NCBI GenBank assembly: GCA_945888895.1
Contig: CAMDAY010000079.1
Span: 1-9,031, forward strand
Source of the DNA: Dehalococcoides mccartyi
GTDB lineage: Bacteria; Chloroflexota; Dehalococcoidia; UBA2979
Direction: 5' to 3'
DNA length: 9,031 nt
The translations under genes were made by a program, and so were the position numbers. Each line of letters begins with the position of its first letter. Position 1 is the first letter of the stretch. Below are positions 6,566 to 9,031 of this stretch, piece after piece. The notes under the pieces were generated by a model. The model made no database searches. It worked only from the letters and a program-made list of their open reading frames with translations, and was not told where the DNA came from.

Positions 6566-6852
6566 GCACCACCTCCAGCGCGGATGCGTTCGATCACTTC
6601 GCGCAGGCGCGCGCCAATCTCGGTCCGGCCCCGCTGGCGATCCTCGGCGGCCATGCGCCCCGCGGCGACATCCTCGTCCAGGTCGCGCAGCGCTGCCACC
6701 AACTCGTCGCGCTGCGCGCGCAGGTCGTCCAGGTTGGCGCCCGCCGCACCGTCCGCCTCGGCGTCCTCACGTCGAGGCAGGGCGATGTAGATCGCGGCGA
6801 TCGCGGCCAGGGCGGCGAGCACCGCCCATTCGGGGCGCAGCAGCAAGTCCAT
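6562..6852 (-). CDS. Small CcmI-like protein: membrane anchor plus coiled coil
   Basis: This 96-residue protein has one N-terminal helix (about residues 9-25, WAVLAALAAIAAIYIAL). A charged, alanine-rich segment predicted as coiled coil (about 40-92) follows. The stretch ELVAALRDLDEDVAAGRMAAED closely resembles the N-terminal region of CcmI/CycH, where a helix is followed by L..L..D...G.....E. In proteobacteria CcmI is much longer, with TPR repeats that chaperone apocytochrome c; those repeats are absent here. Its position directly after ccmH (TGATG overlap) is where ccmI normally sits. GAGG lies 9 nt before the ATG at 6852-6850. The stop overlaps the next start as ATGA. The CcmI kinship is inferred from the heptad pattern, length of anchor and context, so it could be an unrelated coiled-coil membrane protein. 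Confidence 0.8.
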   Translation of the reverse strand: MDLLLRPEWAVLAALAAIAAIYIALPRREDAEADGAAGANLDDLRAQRDELVAALRDLDEDVAAGRMAAEDRQRGRTEIGARLREVIERIRAGGGA

Positions 6853-7427
6853 CAACGCGCGCCTCGGGGAGCGTCGCCGTCCTCGTGTGCCTCGTCGAGC
6901 AGCGCGTCCACCCAGCGGTCGTCGCCTGCCGCGGGCGTCCCGGAGCGAGACGAGGCTCCCCGCGCGAGGCGGTGGTCGGAGTCGCGGCGCATGGAGTAGA
7001 GGGCATACCCGGCAGCGACGGCGGTCAGCCCGATCGCCCCGCCGACCCATCCGAACAGCACGAGGTTGAAGCCCTCCCTGGGCAGGTCGGCGCGCACCTT
7101 CGGGCCGTAGCGCGTCTCGAAGAACAGGATGATGTCGTCCGGTGTCGAGCCGGCGGCGAGCCGCTCGCGGATGAGTTGCTTCATGTCGTTGCAGATCGCC
7201 AGCGTGCAGACATCGAGGCGCTCGTTGACGCAGAGCGGGCAGAGCAGCTGTTGTTCCACGGCCAGCGCCTGCGCGTCGCTCGGCGGCGGCCCTGCGGGTG
7301 CCGGACGCGCCGACGAGGGCGTGGCGGTCGGCGTCTGCGCGCGCACCTCGCGCGGCGCGCCGAGGACTGCGAGGCCGATCGCCAACGCCGACACCAGCAC
7401 CAGCACCGGCTGACGGGCCTCGCGCAT
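6852..7427 (-). CDS. ccmH: Cytochrome c-type biogenesis protein CcmH, four-cysteine variant
   Basis: CcmH is a membrane-anchored thiol protein that keeps the CXXCH motif of apocytochromes reduced and works with CcmF in heme ligation. With the ATG at 7427 the protein has 191 residues. It has a signal peptide (to about 30), a proline/alanine-rich linker, then the redox domain: LLCPLC (C63, C66) followed by LDVCTLAIC (C74, C79). The ordinary family has only the first pair. The conserved CcmH tail LAAGSTPDDIILFFETRYGPKV follows. A membrane helix at about 121-144 is next, then a cytoplasmic tail of about 45 residues rich in charge. A GTG directly before the ATG (7430) overlaps the ccmF stop as GTGA and is an equal candidate start. 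CcmH follows ccmF directly, with no thioredoxin-like ccmG between. Confidence 0.92.
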   Translation of the reverse strand: MREARQPVLVLVSALAIGLAVLGAPREVRAQTPTATPSSARPAPAGPPPSDAQALAVEQQLLCPLCVNERLDVCTLAICNDMKQLIRERLAAGSTPDDIILFFETRYGPKVRADLPREGFNLVLFGWVGGAIGLTAVAAGYALYSMRRDSDHRLARGASSRSGTPAAGDDRWVDALLDEAHEDGDAPRGAR

Positions 7428-9031
7428 CACGCGGGCTCGCCGTCAGTGGGGATGGGCGAGGCCGCGCGCACTGGTTCGCGGCGGAGGATGCCGAAGGCGA
7501 GCAGTCCGCCCAGCGTGTACACGCCGCCACCGATCCAGAGCCACTTCGTCAGCGGGTTCACGAAGACCTGGATCTCCGCCTTCCGGTTCTCGTCCCACCC
7601 CTGCGTGAACACGTAGAGGTCCCGGAGCAGCGTCGAGTCCACCGCGACGATTGCCGTGGGCTGGTCGGGGAAGTTGGTGAAGAACCGGCGGCCGGGCTCG
7701 AGGACACCGACGTTGCGGCCGTCGCGGGTCACCTCGATGCGCGTCAGGCCCTCGACCTCGATGCCGTTGATGCCGGGGCGGCGCGCCACGAGGTCGTCGT
7801 ACAGGAAGGTGTAGCCGGCCACCTCGAACTTCTCACCGGGGGACACGATGTGGCGCGTCTGCTGCTGGTACACGGTCGAGCCGACCACAGCCACCGCCAT
7901 GATCGCGACGCCGAGGTGGACCAGGTAGCCGCCCGTGCGTCGCGGATCGCGCGCGAACACGCCGACGATGGCGCCTGGCCACGAGTCACCTCGAGCAGTG
8001 CGCAGGCCGCGCGCCGTGATCGCGTACTCGCGGAGCGTGACGTAGACGAGCGTCACGCACAGCCCGGTCGCTGCCAGCGCGTACGGGTGGTGCATCCCCA
8101 GCGCAGCGAGGACGACCCACGAGGCGCCGGTAATGATCACCGGCGCACGAAAGCGCCTCACGTGGTGCTCGGTGGCCCCGCCCCGCCAGGGCAGCACCGT
8201 CCCGGCCACGATCAGCAGCAGCATCAGCGCGAAGAGTGGAGCGGTGACGTCGTTGTAGAACGGCGGCCCCACGGTCACGCGCACGTCGCGCAGCAGCTCG
8301 GAGAACACGGGGAACAGCGTGCCGCCGAGGATCACCAGGCCGATCGCCATCATCAGGTAGGAGTTGAGGATCAGCCCTGTTTCCCGCGAGGCGAGCGCGT
8401 CGAAGTCGGCCTCGGCGTGCAGCCTCGGCAGCCGCCATGCGATCAGGATCACCGAGGCGAGCACGGTCAGCGCCATCAGACCGAGGAAGTACGGCCCCAC
8501 GTTCGACTGCGCGAACGAGTGCACCGAGGCGACGAGCCCCGACCGCACGTTGAACGTGCCGAACACCGCCAGGGCGAAGGCGGCCAGCACCAGCACCAGG
8601 TTCCACGTCTTCAACATGCCTCGACGCTCCTGCACGATCAGCGTGTGCAGGAAGCCGATCATCGGGAGCAGCGGCAGGATCGCGGAGTTCTCGACCGGGT
8701 CCCAGCCCCAGTAGCCCCCCCATCCCAGTACGGTGTATGCCCACCATCCGCCGAGCATGTTGCCGACGCTCAGGACGAGGAACGACGTCAGCGCCCAGCC
8801 TCGAGCGTGCCGCACCCAGGCGCCGTCCAGGCGCCCGGAGAGCAGCGCCGCCACGCCGAGCGCGAACGGGATCGAGGTGCTGACCAGGCCGGCGAGCAGG
8901 AACGGCGGATGGATGAGCATGCCCGGGTCGACCAGCAGCGGGTTCAGCCCCTGCCCGTCTGCGGGGGTGATCAGGCTCACGCGGAACGGCGAGGCGAGGA
9001 AGATCAGCGCGAAGAGGAACCCGCAGAGGAT
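7427..9031 (-). CDS. ccmF: Heme lyase subunit CcmF, 5' end outside window
   Basis: CcmF is the integral membrane core of the cytochrome c synthetase, taking heme from CcmE and joining it to apocytochromes. The frame is open to the right edge, giving 534 visible residues; a GTG at 8980 is internal, because the upstream codons (ILCGFLFALIFLASPFRV) continue the family sequence. About 130 N-terminal residues are missing. The WWD domain is at visible residues 96-118 (GGWWAYTVLGWGGYWGWDP). Histidines H41 (IHPP), H129 and H171 (VRSGLVASVHSFA) keep exactly the spacings of E. coli H173, H261 and H303, and H372 (GGYLVHLG) matches the position of H491. A large extracytoplasmic domain precedes the last helix, which follows FVNPLTKWLWIGGG. 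The stop overlaps the start of ccmH. Confidence 0.95.
   Translation of the reverse strand: MLCGFLFALIFLASPFRVSLITPADGQGLNPLLVDPGMLIHPPFLLAGLVSTSIPFALGVAALLSGRLDGAWVRHARGWALTSFLVLSVGNMLGGWWAYTVLGWGGYWGWDPVENSAILPLLPMIGFLHTLIVQERRGMLKTWNLVLVLAAFALAVFGTFNVRSGLVASVHSFAQSNVGPYFLGLMALTVLASVILIAWRLPRLHAEADFDALASRETGLILNSYLMMAIGLVILGGTLFPVFSELLRDVRVTVGPPFYNDVTAPLFALMLLLIVAGTVLPWRGGATEHHVRRFRAPVIITGASWVVLAALGMHHPYALAATGLCVTLVYVTLREYAITARGLRTARGDSWPGAIVGVFARDPRRTGGYLVHLGVAIMAVAVVGSTVYQQQTRHIVSPGEKFEVAGYTFLYDDLVARRPGINGIEVEGLTRIEVTRDGRNVGVLEPGRRFFTNFPDQPTAIVAVDSTLLRDLYVFTQGWDENRKAEIQVFVNPLTKWLWIGGGVYTLGGLLAFGILRREPVRAASPIPTDGEPA

Noticed and set aside
5504..6790. 428-codon plus-strand open frame, and the similar one at 4725-5903
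   Set aside because: Both lie antisense to well-supported genes with intact ribosome sites and show only biased, arginine/alanine-rich composition.
6853..7530. Upstream extension of the CcmI-like frame, giving a 322-residue protein
   Set aside because: The extension overlaps ccmH and the end of ccmF out of frame and is arginine/alanine-rich; the start at 6852 has a GAGG site and the usual one-base overlap.

Overview
This GC-rich bacterial window holds most of a System I (Ccm) cytochrome c maturation operon, followed by the two heme A biosynthesis genes ctaA and ctaB. All of these lie on the minus strand, so they read from the right edge towards the left. The only plus-strand gene is the 3' part of an ABC-2 type transporter permease at the left edge; it converges on ctaB. 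The content points to a respiring bacterium that makes c-type cytochromes and an aa3-type (heme A) oxidase. The Ccm gene order and a four-cysteine CcmH resemble what I recall from Chloroflexota, but that assignment is inference and no marker gene confirms it.

Layout in plus coordinates: the permease 3' part ends at 902. Positions 903-1271 are a gene-free convergent region with a palindrome-rich element framed by a near-perfect 21-nt inverted repeat (977-997 and 1176-1196). Next are ctaB (1272-2204) and ctaA (2223-3164), then a 96-bp gap that could hold a promoter. The Ccm block follows: ccmD (3261-3425), ccmC (3425-4153), ccmB (4150-4818), ccmA (4815-5510), a 352-residue membrane-anchored extracytoplasmic protein of unknown function (5507-6565), a 96-residue CcmI-like protein (6562-6852), ccmH (6852-7427) and ccmF (7427 to the right edge, 5' end missing).

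How the parts work together: CcmA and CcmB form an ABC ATPase and permease that, with CcmC and the small CcmD, load heme onto the chaperone CcmE and release it. CcmF and CcmH, with CcmI in other bacteria, ligate heme to reduced CXXCH motifs of apocytochromes outside the membrane. CtaB converts heme B to heme O, and CtaA converts heme O to heme A for cytochrome oxidase. All seven junctions from ccmF to ccmD overlap by 1 or 4 nt, which indicates one tightly coupled transcript. ccmE and ccmG are not in the window; ccmE may lie upstream of ccmF, but ccmG is missing from its common place between ccmF and ccmH.

The main points for a second look are the unknown 352-residue protein inside the operon, the four-cysteine CcmH, the stand-alone CcmI-like protein and the palindromic element. 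Nothing here looks like a wholly new system; it is a lineage-specific version of a known one.
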